A DNA stretch of 64,000 nucleotides from Pythium myriotylum (GCA_023091665.1 JALJCQ010000001.1:3038001-3102000); one strand, 5' to 3'. Counted from the first letter of the stretch, positions 10,562 through 22,050 are shown. Program-made: numbers and translations. Notes: a model not told the origin generated them from the sequence alone.

Positions 10562-13500
10562 TTACGTTGACGCTGCTTCAACTAGAGCTGAATAGACTCC
10601 TCCACGTACGAGCAGCTCACCGTGAGTACCTTGCTCTACGATCGTTCCGCCACTGACCACGCAGATTCTGTTAGCCGACCGAATCGTCGACAGCCGATGG
10701 GCGATGATCAGTGTTGTGCGTCGCCTCAAGCGCATGGCGTTGTCTAGCGCTGCCTGGACGACCACCTCACTCTCCATGTCGAGCGCACTGGTCGCTTCAT
10801 CGAGCAGTAGGATCTTCGGGTTCTTTAGTACTGCACGAGCGATCGCGATGCGCTGCTTCTGGCCTCCAGAGAGCTGCTCGCCCTTGGCACCGACTGCGGT
10901 CGCGTAACCATCTGGAAACTGTGTGATGAAGCCATGCGCATTGGCAACTGCCGCGGCCGCCTCAACCTGCTCTTGGCTCGGCTCGTGGTCACAGCCGTAA
11001 GCAATGTTCTCCGCAATCGTCCCCGAGAATAGCGTTGGCTCCTGGCTGACAAGCCCAATCTGGCGACGCAACCAGTGCACGCTGAGCTGCCTGAGGTCGT
11101 GGCCGTCAAGGAACACGGTGCCTCCGTCCGGATCGTAGAATCGCTCGAGTAGCGCGAGACACGTAGACTTGCCACCACCGGACGGTCCGCAAAATGCCAC
11201 GGTCTCTCCTGCAGCAATTGTGAGGTTGTACTTTTGAAGTACTTGTACCGACGGCCGCGACGGGTACCGGAATGAAACATCTTTGAACTGGATCGCGCCT
11301 TCCACGGTTGCAGGCACGAGGCCGCGTTCGTCAAATGAGTCGATCACAGGTTGGCGCGAGCAAACCGAGATGATCTCGCCACCGGCCTTGCGAGCCTTCT
11401 CGGCGTCCCCCAGGAAAGTCAGCACGTATCCGATGCCGTTCGCAGCCATCATGATGGCCATGAGCGAACGCATCAGCTCAAGGAATGAGATCTCCCTTTG
11501 ATCTACAAGCTTGCCGCCATACCAGAAGGCGAGACCTTGTGCCGCGTACACCACGAAGGACGCGAAGCCGATCGCAAGGCCGTTAATCTGGGCCTCAGCG
11601 CGGCCTTGGTGGAGAAGATCACGAAGGAGGTAGTGGAATCGCTCGATCACTCGGTCCTCGAGTCCAAACGACGCGACTGTGCGAATCGATGTCAAAGCCT
11701 CGGATGCGTGTGCGCCCACGACAGCAAGATCATCAGCGTGGCCTCGTTGAGCGCGAAGGTGGTTTGAACGGACAGCTCCGGCCACCATGAGCAGCGGAAC
11801 GATCGCGAGCATGACAAGCGAGAGTTTCCAGCTTCCTAGCACGAAAGAGATCAGCAATGCAGCTAGAAATGTCCAAACGGCATCCACCACGCCGCCTAGC
11901 ACGCTGCCTGTGATCGCAGCAACCTTGTTCGCATGGATCGAGAGGTCAGCAGATAGAGCGCCTGTGGTGTGATTTGGGTCGTCGTAGAAGGCAATATCTT
12001 GGCGACATAGCGCGGTAAAGTGACGGCTGCGGAGCCGAGCGAGAACTCTCTCGGATATATATCCGAAGCAGTAAGTGTGGGTTGCCGTGGTAAGAAAGAC
12101 TGCGGATGAGCCGGCAATATAGCAGACCCCGTAGAGAGTCACGTCATCAGCGAGCTTGTCGAGGTAGGATCGATCCAGGGAGACTTCATACTTTGCGAAC
12201 TGCAGCGCGAGCGAGTTGGCCATGGCTGAGATGAGCAACGAGCTCCCCGGAAGCGCCAACGCCGATACTGCGATCGCCATGACCGCGAGGGCGAAGTACG
12301 GGATATCTTGACGAGGAAGTTGGAGTGCGTCGCGAACTGAGAACGTGGGCACTTTGACAGGAATTGTCTGCGCTGATGTCGGTGATAATGGTTGGATACC
12401 CTCAACAACGTCTTTCAAGGTAGATTGCACTGGGATCTCAGTCTCCACAACCCCTGATCCTCCATCTTGTGTCTTTTCAACCTGCTTCGTGTAGAGTTTG
12501 CGGTAAATTCCATTGTTAATCACGAGAAGATCAGCGTGACGACCTTGTTCGATCACCTGGCCGTTGGAAACCACAACGATCTTATCGGCGTGACGAATCG
12601 TCGACAAGCGGTGCGCAATCACAATCGTCGTCCGCCCTTTTTCAGTGAGCAGTTGCTTCAGCGAATCCTGCACACAGCTCTCGCTTTCGGCATCGAGCGC
12701 GCTCGTAGCCTCGTCGAGAACAAAAATCTTGGGGTCGCGCACAATCGCTCGCGCGATTGCGAGACGCTGCTTCTGGCCTCCAGACAACGCCACGCCCATC
12801 TCACCCACAGGTGTGTCGTACTGCTGTGGTAGCGCCACAATGAAGTCGTGCGCGTTTGCCACTCTGGCGGCATGGACGACCTGGTCACGGGTCACGCTTG
12901 AGCTACTGCCGATAGCAATGTTCTCAAATATCGAGCGACCAAAGAGGACGGGTTCTTGCGATACGAGCCCGATTTGCGAACGCAACCACGTGATATTGAG
13001 TGTTCTAAGGTCGCGGCCGTCGAGCATGATCGCCCCTTGTTGAGGGCTGTAAAATCGCTCCAGGAGAGCGACCAGAGTGCTCTTGCCCTCACCGCTAGCT
13101 CCGACAAACGCCACAGTGTGTCCCGGCTCGATGACCACGTTGTATGCGTGGAGAACGGGCATATCCGGGCGCGAAGGGTAGGCGAAGTGGACGTCGACAG
13201 CCTCAATGCGACCAAGGCACGTATCTGGAACGACTCCATCTCGTTTCGAGGCATCAACAGCTGAGTCGGTCGCAAGGATTCCGTATATCGCAGCAGCGAT
13301 TCCACGAGCCTGCGTGACGGTCGTGAGATTCGTAGAGATTTGTGCGAGTGAGCCAGCTCCAAAGAGCATGGCGAAGAAGCCCTGGAACATCTCGCTGGGC
13401 GAGCGTGCTGCGTCCGCGACTCGTGATCCGCCATACCACAGCCCAGCAGCGTACATGACCCAACTACCACCCATGACAAATCCCTTTACGAGGGCGTTGA

Positions 13501-14365
13501 CGCGCTCCTGCTTGATGGCTGTGGCTTCGGCCTCGGCGATCTGTGCTTTGTACTTGGCGATGGCTTGTCGCTCTGCTGTCATGGCCGCGACAGTACGGAT
13601 TGAGCCAAGCGTCTCCTCTGCGATTGCATGGGCCTGTGAGTACATGACTTGAGACTGCACGGCGCGAGCGATCGTAGTCGTGATAAGCACGCGCAAGGAC
13701 CACACTGTGAAGGGCATCACACACCACATAACGAGCGCCATGTCCCAGCCCTTGACAAACGCGATCACCGAACCCGTGGCGAACTGGCTAGTATGTTTAA
13801 CCGTGAGGCCGAGCTTGTATCCCATGCCATCCTTGATCTTGACTGTGTCTCCAGTTAGGCGACTCGACAATGCTGAGGTGGTCTGCGCGTCAAACCAACT
13901 CATGTCCATGAAGAGCATGTGCTTCAAGGTAACCAAGCGAAGCGCATGCATCTGTCGCTCGGCCGAGTGCATCAGCAATACGTAAGCCAGATAGTCGGCA
14001 AGGAAAAGGAGTCCGGCGAGAACAACATACTCGATGGCTGCTTTGTTGATAGCGTGCGAGTCAACGCCACCGTCAGGGCGCTGGAACGAAGCGACAGCGT
14101 TGCCGAAGACAAGCGCTGTGCATGGAGCCAAGGCTCCGGCTGATGCGGCAGCCAGTAGACCCACCACGAGGCACAGTAAGTCGCTAGGAGAAGCGTAGCG
14201 GTACAAAGCGCAAAATGAGACGAAGGCTGGCTGGCTGGGCTTGGGCTTGTCTTGGAGAACTGGGATCTTGGAGGCATCCTGGCTGGACGCGTCGAGGTTC
14301 TTAGTCGGACGAGGTGTAACCTCCTGGGTGTAGGAGGCCTCAGGATCTCGAGGCGACTTGGTCAT
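10562..14365 (-). CDS. ABC transporter, subfamily B (MDR/P-glycoprotein type), full length
   Basis: A single uninterrupted frame of 1267 residues with ATG at 14365, the usual length for a full MDR transporter. Order is TMD1 (about 60-350), NBD1 (about 385-620), TMD2 (about 690-1000), NBD2 (about 1030-1267). NBD1 shows Walker A GASGEGKST, signature ALSGGQKQR and Walker B IFVLDEATSALD. NBD2 shows GPSGGGKST, QLSGGQKQR and ILLLDEATSALD. Both catalytic Glu residues and both H-loop AHRLST motifs are present, so both ATP sites look competent. It should export hydrophobic compounds across the plasma membrane or a vacuolar membrane. The gene is intronless. A 38-codon upstream ORF (14340-14456) overlaps its start. 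Confidence 0.96.
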   Translation of the reverse strand: MTKSPRDPEASYTQEVTPRPTKNLDASSQDASKIPVLQDKPKPSQPAFVSFCALYRYASPSDLLCLVVGLLAAASAGALAPCTALVFGNAVASFQRPDGGVDSHAINKAAIEYVVLAGLLFLADYLAYVLLMHSAERQMHALRLVTLKHMLFMDMSWFDAQTTSALSSRLTGDTVKIKDGMGYKLGLTVKHTSQFATGSVIAFVKGWDMALVMWCVMPFTVWSLRVLITTTIARAVQSQVMYSQAHAIAEETLGSIRTVAAMTAERQAIAKYKAQIAEAEATAIKQERVNALVKGFVMGGSWVMYAAGLWYGGSRVADAARSPSEMFQGFFAMLFGAGSLAQISTNLTTVTQARGIAAAIYGILATDSAVDASKRDGVVPDTCLGRIEAVDVHFAYPSRPDMPVLHAYNVVIEPGHTVAFVGASGEGKSTLVALLERFYSPQQGAIMLDGRDLRTLNITWLRSQIGLVSQEPVLFGRSIFENIAIGSSSSVTRDQVVHAARVANAHDFIVALPQQYDTPVGEMGVALSGGQKQRLAIARAIVRDPKIFVLDEATSALDAESESCVQDSLKQLLTEKGRTTIVIAHRLSTIRHADKIVVVSNGQVIEQGRHADLLVINNGIYRKLYTKQVEKTQDGGSGVVETEIPVQSTLKDVVEGIQPLSPTSAQTIPVKVPTFSVRDALQLPRQDIPYFALAVMAIAVSALALPGSSLLISAMANSLALQFAKYEVSLDRSYLDKLADDVTLYGVCYIAGSSAVFLTTATHTYCFGYISERVLARLRSRHFTALCRQDIAFYDDPNHTTGALSADLSIHANKVAAITGSVLGGVVDAVWTFLAALLISFVLGSWKLSLVMLAIVPLLMVAGAVRSNHLRAQRGHADDLAVVGAHASEALTSIRTVASFGLEDRVIERFHYLLRDLLHQGRAEAQINGLAIGFASFVVYAAQGLAFWYGGKLVDQREISFLELMRSLMAIMMAANGIGYVLTFLGDAEKARKAGGEIISVCSRQPVIDSFDERGLVPATVEGAIQFKDVSFRYPSRPSVQVLQKYNLTIAAGETVAFCGPSGGGKSTCLALLERFYDPDGGTVFLDGHDLRQLSVHWLRRQIGLVSQEPTLFSGTIAENIAYGCDHEPSQEQVEAAAAVANAHGFITQFPDGYATAVGAKGEQLSGGQKQRIAIARAVLKNPKILLLDEATSALDMESEVVVQAALDNAMRLRRRTTLIIAHRLSTIRSANRICVVSGGTIVEQGTHGELLVRGGVYSALVEAAST

Positions 14366-14456
14366 TGTCGGAGTTTAGACTTGGGAAGTCGTGGGGCTGG
14401 TCTTCTGAGGGTTTGATGGCAAATTTCAGAATGAGCTCTTGGTCAACTGGGGGCAT
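14340..14456 (-). promoter_or_regulatory. Overlapping upstream ORF of the ABC transporter
   Basis: An ATG at 14456 opens a 38-codon frame that reads through the ABC transporter's ATG (14365) in another frame and stops at 14340. If the transcript starts upstream of 14456, ribosomes that initiate here could not reinitiate at the main start without moving back, so it would repress translation. The transcription start is unknown. Confidence 0.35.
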
Positions 14457-15311
14457 GAGATCATCGGCGACTCACTTGCCTCAGTACGTGCATAGAAAGC
14501 GTAGCCACCTTCTCATGAGCAGAAGCCAGTCTCCGACCGCCTCCATAATCTAGTACGCTCTGGAATGACGTCGACCATCCTCTCACCGACTCCCCTCCTC
14601 TTCTTGGGAGGAGTGAGCTCGCAAGAGGGTGGCAGACACCGCTGAGATGCACCAGAGGATCACCAAAGTCGACAGGCGCAGTACAGAGTACAGCTCCTTT
14701 CAACTCGGCCATGTCATATCCAGATTGGCACCAGTAACGTGTATCTGCTTTGAAGTTACACGTTTATTACAGCCCATTTATTAATGTTTAAACATGTTCT
14801 ACTAGCCAAAAGCTTCAGATTGATGGTGATTCCACAGTCATTCTCCCTCCGTGATTCATCCAAGAGAAGATTTTTGGAAGTTGAAAACACTAAAAGATTT
14901 GTCTACTTTGTTCCTCGGATGTGTCCTCTGTGCTGTCACCTCGGCATCCTGGTGATGGCCTATGTGGAAGACGTGTTCACACGTGAACCATGCTCATGAA
15001 CTTCAGAAGGAGTGACGAAAAGACCAAAACAGCTGCCGCTCAAATTTCCGTCCCTGCATCAGGTCATTGTAAATCGCAGGCTCTGTGCGAGTCCAATCGT
15101 GGTTCATATCAGCCTTTTCTCATGCATTATGAGCAATTGGTCCACCCTTTCACCGTACTGTCTCTTTTTGCTCTGGATGTTGGATTTGCAGAATGGAATC
15201 AGACTTCGATATTGTGGCTCCAATGAAATGCTTGGAGGCATGACGCGTGAATTACAAGGTCTTACATCAACAACGATCCGTGACTTTTATTTCATTCACT
15301 TCTCGAAACCT
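14457..15311. other. Intergenic region between ABC transporter and UFD2-like gene
   Basis: About 850 bp carrying the promoter of the ABC transporter on its left side and the 3' flank of the UFD2-like gene on its right. An 83-codon minus-strand ORF with ATG (14461-14712) is present but has no recognisable features and no usable intron linking it to the transporter. Nothing else is supported. Confidence 0.45.
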
Positions 15312-18300
15312 CTACTTGTTTTGCTGATCCTTAATCCACGATTCAATTTTCGCCTTGAGCTCCTCATTGGGTACCAGTTGGTCAATTGTAAGCGGTGCAC
15401 GCGTGAACGGGTCACTGGGATCGTTCATCAAATGCTGCGTGATGGTCGAGCGCTCCATGGTCTTGCCGCTGGTTGGCAGTGTGACCGGATCTTTCATCAG
15501 TGTAAACATCAACGGGTCGAGATATTCCTCCGGGATATCACCCAGCACTTCCTCAAGGTTCACGAGATCTTGAGCGACGCCCTCAACGTGGGTGACAAAC
15601 GTCTCAAACCGATCAGCATCTTCAGTTGAAACAACCTGCGCACGGCGCAGGATTGTCACACACTTGCGGAATACAGGGCCATCGTAGTAGCCATTGCCCG
15701 CGACTGCATTTTGAAAGCTCTCGTAGTGGGCGAAGTGAAGAAGCGTTTCAACAATCTCACGAAGCATCTCTTTTGGACGGAACTTGTACTGTTCGGGGTT
15801 GTTCACCTTCAATTCAAGACCACGTGGGCCAGCTAACTTGACAAGAACACTGTTGAGCATGCTCACCAAACGGTCCTCTAGCTCAGGCATTTTCACAAAC
15901 GGTTCTTGAATCTCGGAAGTCAGATATGACATCATGTGAATCGTCTCGTTCGCAAGTTGCAGGCTCGAAGTCACAGTTCGCTCTTTCTCAGCCAAAAGAC
16001 TCTGCTTCTGCTCCCGAATTGTTTCATCTAGAGCCATCCATCGAGCGACATCCTGCATCTCCTCCTGTAACGTTTTAATTTCTGGTAAGCTGATCAACGC
16101 ATCGGTGACAAGACCGTTGATGTGGTTCATCAATCCATGAGCAAACTTGACAAAATTCTCTCGGTCACCAGAAATCTTCACAAACGCTTGCTTGTGTCCA
16201 GGGATCTTCCACAGGTACTTTAAGATGCACGCAATATTGAATCGATGCTCGAGCTTTTCGTAGAATCCGGTTTGCTCCACGTCACCATACAGTGCGAGCA
16301 GACATGGAGCAAGATGCGTCTGAGCCAACAGGTCATTGGTGAGCAAGTGAACACCGAAAGCTGTGCCTGCGGTTTGTCGATCGTCCGATTCTTCGGATGG
16401 AAGGAAGACGAAAAATAAAACTTCACTCATCTTCGCTCTCAAATGCGGGCTTCTGACGTACGCAGGAGACGACAAGAAGATCAATATTGTTCGCAACAGA
16501 TCGTCAAGCTGGAATGAGTTTAAAGTCTTCGGCTCCAGTCGAGCAACAAACTTGAATATCGTAAACACATCGTCGATAATATGCTCCGGCAGAAAACGGA
16601 GGGGATGGTCGGCAGGTAAACTTGATGGAGGCGGCAACGGCAGTGTAATCGACCCATTTTGGTCAGGATTCGCGCACAAGCTATTGATCACTGCACATGA
16701 GAGAAGAGAAAACCGCAACAATTCATGGAGTAGATCCGGATGCAGAAGCTCGGCGTCCATCGTGAACTTCGTCGCGACTGAAGCATCAAAATGAGCACGG
16801 AGACGTGGGTCAGTGTTCTCGTTGATTCGACTTTGGTAGTAGGAGATGTTTCGAAGAAGGGACATGTATCGACCAATCATACCCACAGGGCCCAAATGGA
16901 TCGAACGCGCGGTAATGAAGTAGCATCTTGTGATGAAGTTGAAGCTCGATATCGAGCCGACTTGCCGATCATCGTGGACTTGGCCTTCAGCGTTTCCAAG
17001 AAGGCGAGTGACGTCGGGTGGAAAGACTCCACTTCGCACAGTTACGAAACTGGGATTCACGAGGTTGGACTTCTTCGACTCTGGAGGCATAAATGGTCCA
17101 CACAGGCGGAGTAGAGCCATAGTCAAGTTCAACATCATTCCATCCGTTGAAGCCTTCACCATGTCAGGATTCTCTTTTGCCCTTTCTGCATTCAATAGCA
17201 ACGCTTGTTCGAGCCACACGAGTACGTTCTCGCGAGATGATCCACCTGCTTTCAACAGTAATTTAAGGATCTCAGTCGAACCATTCTGAACTGTGGAAAG
17301 TTTGGTCCGTAGCGCTGTGACCGAGTTATCAACGTCATTCTTCGTGCGCTTGGTGATATTCGTGAACATCTGTTGCACAGCCGGGTCCTGGGCCGTGCTG
17401 AATCGGAGTAAAAGGCCTAGAGCTGTGGCGTCTTGCAAGCGACGACCTGTAGCCTCGACGCCAGGAATCAGAAAGAATCCCGGAATGCTTGTTAGTACTC
17501 CAGCCAGCACTTTGTTGCGAACGAGTACAGTGATTATGTACATCTTCTCGTAGAAATTGGACATGAGGCTTGGTGGGTTAATCATGAACAGCTCCGATAG
17601 CAGCTTCTGGAAGATCGGCGCGAATATTCCGTAAACCGCGCCATTCTGGTCGAGCTCGGCAGTGATGGCGTCTACAAACTCCCCCGTGAGCGGGTGTGCC
17701 TGTGCGCGAATTATCTTCTCCAACGCGTCGGAGTTGAGCGTGCCGACTTCGAACGGAAACATGTCTGGCTCAGTGAGCGACGTTACGCTGTAGTTGATGC
17801 ACATCTCTCGCAACGTGACGATACATTCCTCGGCCTCTTTCTTCTCCTTCTCGGAGAGCTTCACATACGATGACTGCAGCGCCTGCAGCTCATCTCGGCA
17901 CCTATAAAAGCACTGTTCCAGATACTGTAACGTTGCGAGCGGCTGCGCCGTCCCTGAGAGCACGGCGGGGCTCAGAATGATGCGCGAGTAGAGCACCTCG
18001 CTCAAGTTCCCAGCACTCAGCTCCGTGTTGCCGTCCGTGCCACTCGCGAACTCGCTCATGAAGTAGTACTTATCGTTCGCCGCCGCCACGACACTCGAAA
18101 GCGTGAGCTGCAGCGCACGCTGCAGCATGTCGTTGACGTACGAGCGCGGCACACTAGTCGGCCCCGACTTCTTCTTCTGCACTTCCTGGGGCTTTGGCTT
18201 GGGCTGCGGTGCCGCCACGGGCGCCGGTGCAGTCTTGACAGGCGGTGGCGGCGTCACTACTGGAGCTGGTGATGGCGTTTCCGCTGCGGGCTTGGCGGGC

Positions 18301-18494
18301 GCCGAGGCATCCTCCATCGCGACGTCCTCGCTCTTGGCCTCGGCCTTCTGGGCCTCGAGCTGCGCGAGGCGCTCGAGCCGCTTCCGGCGGATCTCGTCGG
18401 CCGTGGGTACAACGACGGGCGCGTCCGCCGCGTCGCCCTTGGTCTCTTCGTCGGCCTCGTTGCCGCGCAGCCACGCGCTGACCCAGCCCGACAT
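15312..18494 (-). CDS. UFD2: Ubiquitin conjugation factor E4 (UFD2/UBE4-type U-box ligase)
   Basis: A 1060-residue uninterrupted frame starting at 18494. The N-terminal 120 residues are Ala/Pro-rich and low-complexity (MSGWVSAWLRGNEAD, then PAP/AAP tracts). A long helical Ufd2 core follows. The C-terminus carries a U-box beginning PEEYLDPLMFTLMKDPV, with TMERSTITQHL and DPFTRAPL, at about residues 985-1058. The length and domain order match yeast Ufd2 and animal UBE4. The protein extends ubiquitin chains with an E2 on already ubiquitylated substrates, often together with Cdc48/p97. It is divergently arranged with the CWF19-like gene, the starts being about 180 bp apart. Confidence 0.95.
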   Translation of the reverse strand: MSGWVSAWLRGNEADEETKGDAADAPVVVPTADEIRRKRLERLAQLEAQKAEAKSEDVAMEDASAPAKPAAETPSPAPVVTPPPPVKTAPAPVAAPQPKPKPQEVQKKKSGPTSVPRSYVNDMLQRALQLTLSSVVAAANDKYYFMSEFASGTDGNTELSAGNLSEVLYSRIILSPAVLSGTAQPLATLQYLEQCFYRCRDELQALQSSYVKLSEKEKKEAEECIVTLREMCINYSVTSLTEPDMFPFEVGTLNSDALEKIIRAQAHPLTGEFVDAITAELDQNGAVYGIFAPIFQKLLSELFMINPPSLMSNFYEKMYIITVLVRNKVLAGVLTSIPGFFLIPGVEATGRRLQDATALGLLLRFSTAQDPAVQQMFTNITKRTKNDVDNSVTALRTKLSTVQNGSTEILKLLLKAGGSSRENVLVWLEQALLLNAERAKENPDMVKASTDGMMLNLTMALLRLCGPFMPPESKKSNLVNPSFVTVRSGVFPPDVTRLLGNAEGQVHDDRQVGSISSFNFITRCYFITARSIHLGPVGMIGRYMSLLRNISYYQSRINENTDPRLRAHFDASVATKFTMDAELLHPDLLHELLRFSLLSCAVINSLCANPDQNGSITLPLPPPSSLPADHPLRFLPEHIIDDVFTIFKFVARLEPKTLNSFQLDDLLRTILIFLSSPAYVRSPHLRAKMSEVLFFVFLPSEESDDRQTAGTAFGVHLLTNDLLAQTHLAPCLLALYGDVEQTGFYEKLEHRFNIACILKYLWKIPGHKQAFVKISGDRENFVKFAHGLMNHINGLVTDALISLPEIKTLQEEMQDVARWMALDETIREQKQSLLAEKERTVTSSLQLANETIHMMSYLTSEIQEPFVKMPELEDRLVSMLNSVLVKLAGPRGLELKVNNPEQYKFRPKEMLREIVETLLHFAHYESFQNAVAGNGYYDGPVFRKCVTILRRAQVVSTEDADRFETFVTHVEGVAQDLVNLEEVLGDIPEEYLDPLMFTLMKDPVTLPTSGKTMERSTITQHLMNDPSDPFTRAPLTIDQLVPNEELKAKIESWIKDQQNK

Positions 18495-18674
18495 CTTCGC
18501 TCTCCGTGGGGTTTCCCTTTGAGCTGCTTATGGGATGTTCTCGATCTTAAGGAAAACACCACTGTGCACGTAAGAACTATACGGTCGATTTTTATCTCAC
18601 AAGAGTGACAGGCCGGGTGGGTTTTTAGTGACAGATGGCTGGTCGCAAAGAGATACACACGACAGCTCACCTCG
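18495..18674. promoter_or_regulatory. Divergent promoter between UFD2-like and CWF19L2-like genes
   Basis: Only 180 bp separate the two start codons (18494 minus, 18675 plus), so a shared bidirectional promoter is expected. No confident core-promoter element can be named from the sequence alone. Confidence 0.5.
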
Positions 18675-21563
18675 ATGAGCAGCTTCCTGGAAGGGATCCA
18701 GTTCCTCGCGGCGGGCAGCGGCGGCGCGCGCGAGCAGAAGAGGAAGAGCAAGCATGACGCGAAGCACGCGCCGCGTCGAAACCCCGTGAGCGCGGCTCGA
18801 TTTGGCGCAGTATGAGCGGAGATCGCTGAGCTTTTTTGGTTGTGTGCTCGGTAGGACTGGATCAATCCGGCGCTAGAGAAGCGGATGTCCCACAAGCGAC
18901 GCGAGCGATACGATGACGATAGCAGTGGCAGTGAGGACAGCGACAGCAGCAGCGAGAGTGACGATGATGGTTTCCGTTCGAAGCGAGAGAAACGTCTCAA
19001 GGCGGAGAAGAAGGCCAAGAAAGAGAGGAGAAAGCACAAGAAGAAGAAGAGCAAGAAGCACAAGAAGCACAGTCGCGGACGGCGACTTGCGACGGGAAGC
19101 AGCGATAGCTCGGACGCAGGTGAAGACCACGGCAGTGATGCTTCGGACAACGAAGAAGCAGAGAACAAGCGATCGATGTCCACGTTGCAGCGAGAGGATT
19201 GGATGAGTATGGGCTTCGAACCGCGCAAGGAGGAGCCAATAATTGTGCAGAAGACAGAAGCCGAGTTGCGTGATGAAGAAAAGGCCAAGAAGATCCAGGA
19301 GGAGATTGATGCCGGGCTCCGTGAGCCAGTATCGGGTATGCTGTACGGTCTATACGACCCAAAGAAGCCTGACCATCGATCACAGCTTCATGAAGATGAC
19401 GAAGAGACGAAAAGCGAGAACCCAGACAAGCAAAGTGAAGCACCGTTGTTTGGAGATGGCGGTGCAAGCTGGCGCGCCAAGATGCTACAGCGAGCAAAAG
19501 AGAAAGCGCGAGAAACGGGGAGATCGCTCGAAGACATTATTCAAGAACGATATGGCTCACTTGACATGCTCAAGGAGGCAGCTCGTGGATCAGCTCATCT
19601 GGATGCCCATCTAAGGTACAAGCGATATGACGATGAGGATGATGCTCGACGAGGGCGAGATACGGAAGAACGCCCCAAACGCACTCTGCAATTGGGGAGA
19701 GATGCCTCAGACAAGGCCCTGCTGGCCAAGTTTTCGAGCAGAGTGCAGAGCGCTGTATCTCGAACAGTCGGTAGCGACAGCGATGAGGACTCCCGTCCCA
19801 GAGGACACAGCAACGCACGTACTCATCACGCAGCCGACAGCGACGACGATATGCCGATTGACTATTCAAAGCTACCAGACTTCGAGAACAGGCCCGGTGC
19901 AAAGTTCAGTGCTGCCCGAGAAGGTGAAAGCCGGAAGAGTCGCCACGATCGCCACGATCGCCGTAGAGGCCGCAGCAGGTCTCGAGGTCGGGATCATGAT
20001 CGCCGACGTGAAAGACGGAGTCGAAGCCGAGACCGTTCTGGGTCGCGGAGCTACAAGCGACGACGGCACTCGCCAAGTAGATCCCCATCTCCAGTGAAAC
20101 CGCCTCCAGCAAAACCCGAAAGAAAAGTTGTTGAAGTGAAGCCAAGAGAACTCACCCCTGCTGAAGAGGAGAAGCGTCAGAAGGAACGCGAGGAACTCGA
20201 GAAGAGAAATGCATTTCTGTACGGAAATCGGTCGAGACCGTCGCCATCAGAAAATACGGAAGCTACAACTCCATCTGAGGCTCCTAAGCGATCTGAAGGT
20301 TCCAGTGTCGCTAGGCCTTCCTCCGATGATATTGACTTGAACAAACTTGCAGCGAAGGCATTACGTGCGCAGATGATGGGAAACACGGAGATGTTCAATA
20401 AGTTGAAGGAGCAACTGAATGAGCTGGAGGCGCGCCGGGAAGAAGCCAAACAAGTTGAGTCAGTCCCACACTATGAAGCAGTCAACAGCGCACTACCACC
20501 GCTGGAACGAGAGGATCTCCGTTACGGATCGCGTAAGGGCAAGAAAAACCAGCGTGGGGAAGGAGATAGCGAAGTTTCGCTTGATGAGCTTGTTCGTCAA
20601 GAGCGTTTATCTAGTGCCCACATGGATCAAGGCAACATGGACAGCATTCATGCACGAAATATTTTGCGTTTAGGCTCGAGGTACCAGGGAAGCGAGATCA
20701 ACGCACGTAATCTCGCCAGTGGATTCGATGAAGAAGACCAAGTGGATATGAAGATGTTGCAGCGACCAGAGGAGAATCTCACGAAACGTGCGGCCGCTGA
20801 ACGGGAGCGTCAGAAGTTTGTCAGTGCGAACAAGAAATGGGAAGACCGCACTCAAAAATGTGTGGCGTGTATGCAGAGCCCAGTTTTCAAGAAGCATCTT
20901 ATGCTCTCGCTTGGCGAATACTCTTATCTGGCGATGCCGACAAAGCCACGTCTCCACGCAATGCACTGCCTAATCGTCCCCATCGACCACACAGCCTCGT
21001 TCAACGAAGCTAGTGAGCAAGTGTGGGATGAGATGAAGAAGTTCCAGCGGTCCCTTGCCAAGATGTGTGACTCAATGTACGACATGGGAGTCATCTTTTT
21101 GGAACAGACGAGTGCACCCCACCGCAAGCGTCACACGTTCATCGAGTGTATCCCGGTGCCGAAGGATGTCGCGGCTGACACGCCGCTGTACTTCAAGCAG
21201 GAACTCATGCAAGCTGACGAAGAGTGGGCAACCCACAAGAAGATCATTGATACGAGTGATGGCGGCGTGAAGCGCCACGTTCCACAGCAGTTCGCTTACT
21301 TCCACATTGAGTGGCCGGCTACAAGTAAGAACAGCAAAGGCGGCAGCTATGCCCACGTTATTGAGGACGAAGATCAGTTCCCACGTGACTTTGGTGTCAA
21401 CGTGGTCGCGGGGATGTTAGGTGTGGATCCTCCCAAATATGGACGGCATTACGGGAAGAAGCGTGGTTTTGAGGAGGAGAAGGAGGACGTCCTCGCCTTC
21501 CTAAAGGATTGGGAAGGCTTCGACTGGACGCAAGAGCTCGACGGCGGCGAATATGCTCAGTAG
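18675..21563 (+). CDS. CWF19L2: CWF19-like protein 2 (CwfJ family, spliceosome disassembly)
   Basis: Two exons: 18675-18785 and 18855-21563, with a 69-bp intron (donor GTGAGC, acceptor GGTAG), encoding about 939 residues. The short first exon (MSSFLEGIQFLAAG) joins in phase 0 to DWINPALEKRMSHKRRERY, so the internal Met at 18885 is not the real start. The N-terminal half is an Arg/Ser/Asp-rich disordered region with RS-type stretches near residues 350-440. The C-terminus has the CwfJ_C_1 and CwfJ_C_2 domains: CVACMQSPVFKKHLMLS, a HIT-like HAMHCLIVPIDH, FLEQTSAPHRKRHTFIECIP, and a late FPRDFGVNVVAGMLG. This family acts with the debranching enzyme and Prp43 in intron-lariat turnover. Confidence 0.95.
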
Positions 21564-21726
21564 TAACAGAGAGTGAGGGTCCTATCAAAACAATTCTATC
21601 TAGAGCTCAATCTAGATCAGGAGTGACATCGCAAAAGTGGTGAGCATCCTTCACGTGTCTCCGCCATATCTTCAGGACGAAACCCCGTATTATCCAGCGA
21701 GCTACCCCAAATGACCTCAAACGTGT

Positions 21727-21840
21727 GATCGAGATGGAGTGGTGCACGGCAAAGGGATTGTGTTTCCCGTGAAGATCGCGCGCGGTGCGAAAGTCAGCAC
21801 TCGACAGCGGGCCACTGCAGGGGATCCTTCGTCTGCCCCG
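21727..21840 (+). pseudogene. CRN N-terminal header relic
   Basis: In the frame of 21736 the sequence reads VVHGKGIVFPVKIARGAKVS, which matches the beginning of the ubiquitin-like CRN header and closely resembles the relic at 31035-31105 (VHGEGTVFPVEIARDS). The rest of the header, the LxLYLA motif and any effector domain are missing. It is a gene fragment. Confidence 0.55.
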
Positions 21841-22050
21841 AACGACATCGATCTTGTGGCCCCACACGATCTATTGGCACGCCTTACTAACCACCACTGT
21901 GGGGGTTAAGGGGTCCCAACTTCGAAATCAGCGTTAAAGAGAGACACAGTGCAGTTCAACTGCTCCGCGGTGTTGACTGCATCAATCCGCGGAAAGCCCA
22001 TATCATCGGCCCTCCAATCGTCTCGTTTTTTCTCTTTTTTACTCTGAGGG

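Noticed and set aside
14461..14712. Upstream exon of the ABC transporter (83-codon ORF with a GTGAGT at its end)
   Set aside because: Any acceptor before the transporter start would give an intron of 40 bp or less or a frame with an immediate stop; the transporter is complete without it.
18885..21563. CWF19L2 starting at the internal Met at 18885
   Set aside because: A 37-codon upstream exon joins in frame across a typical 69-bp intron and supplies a better N-terminus.
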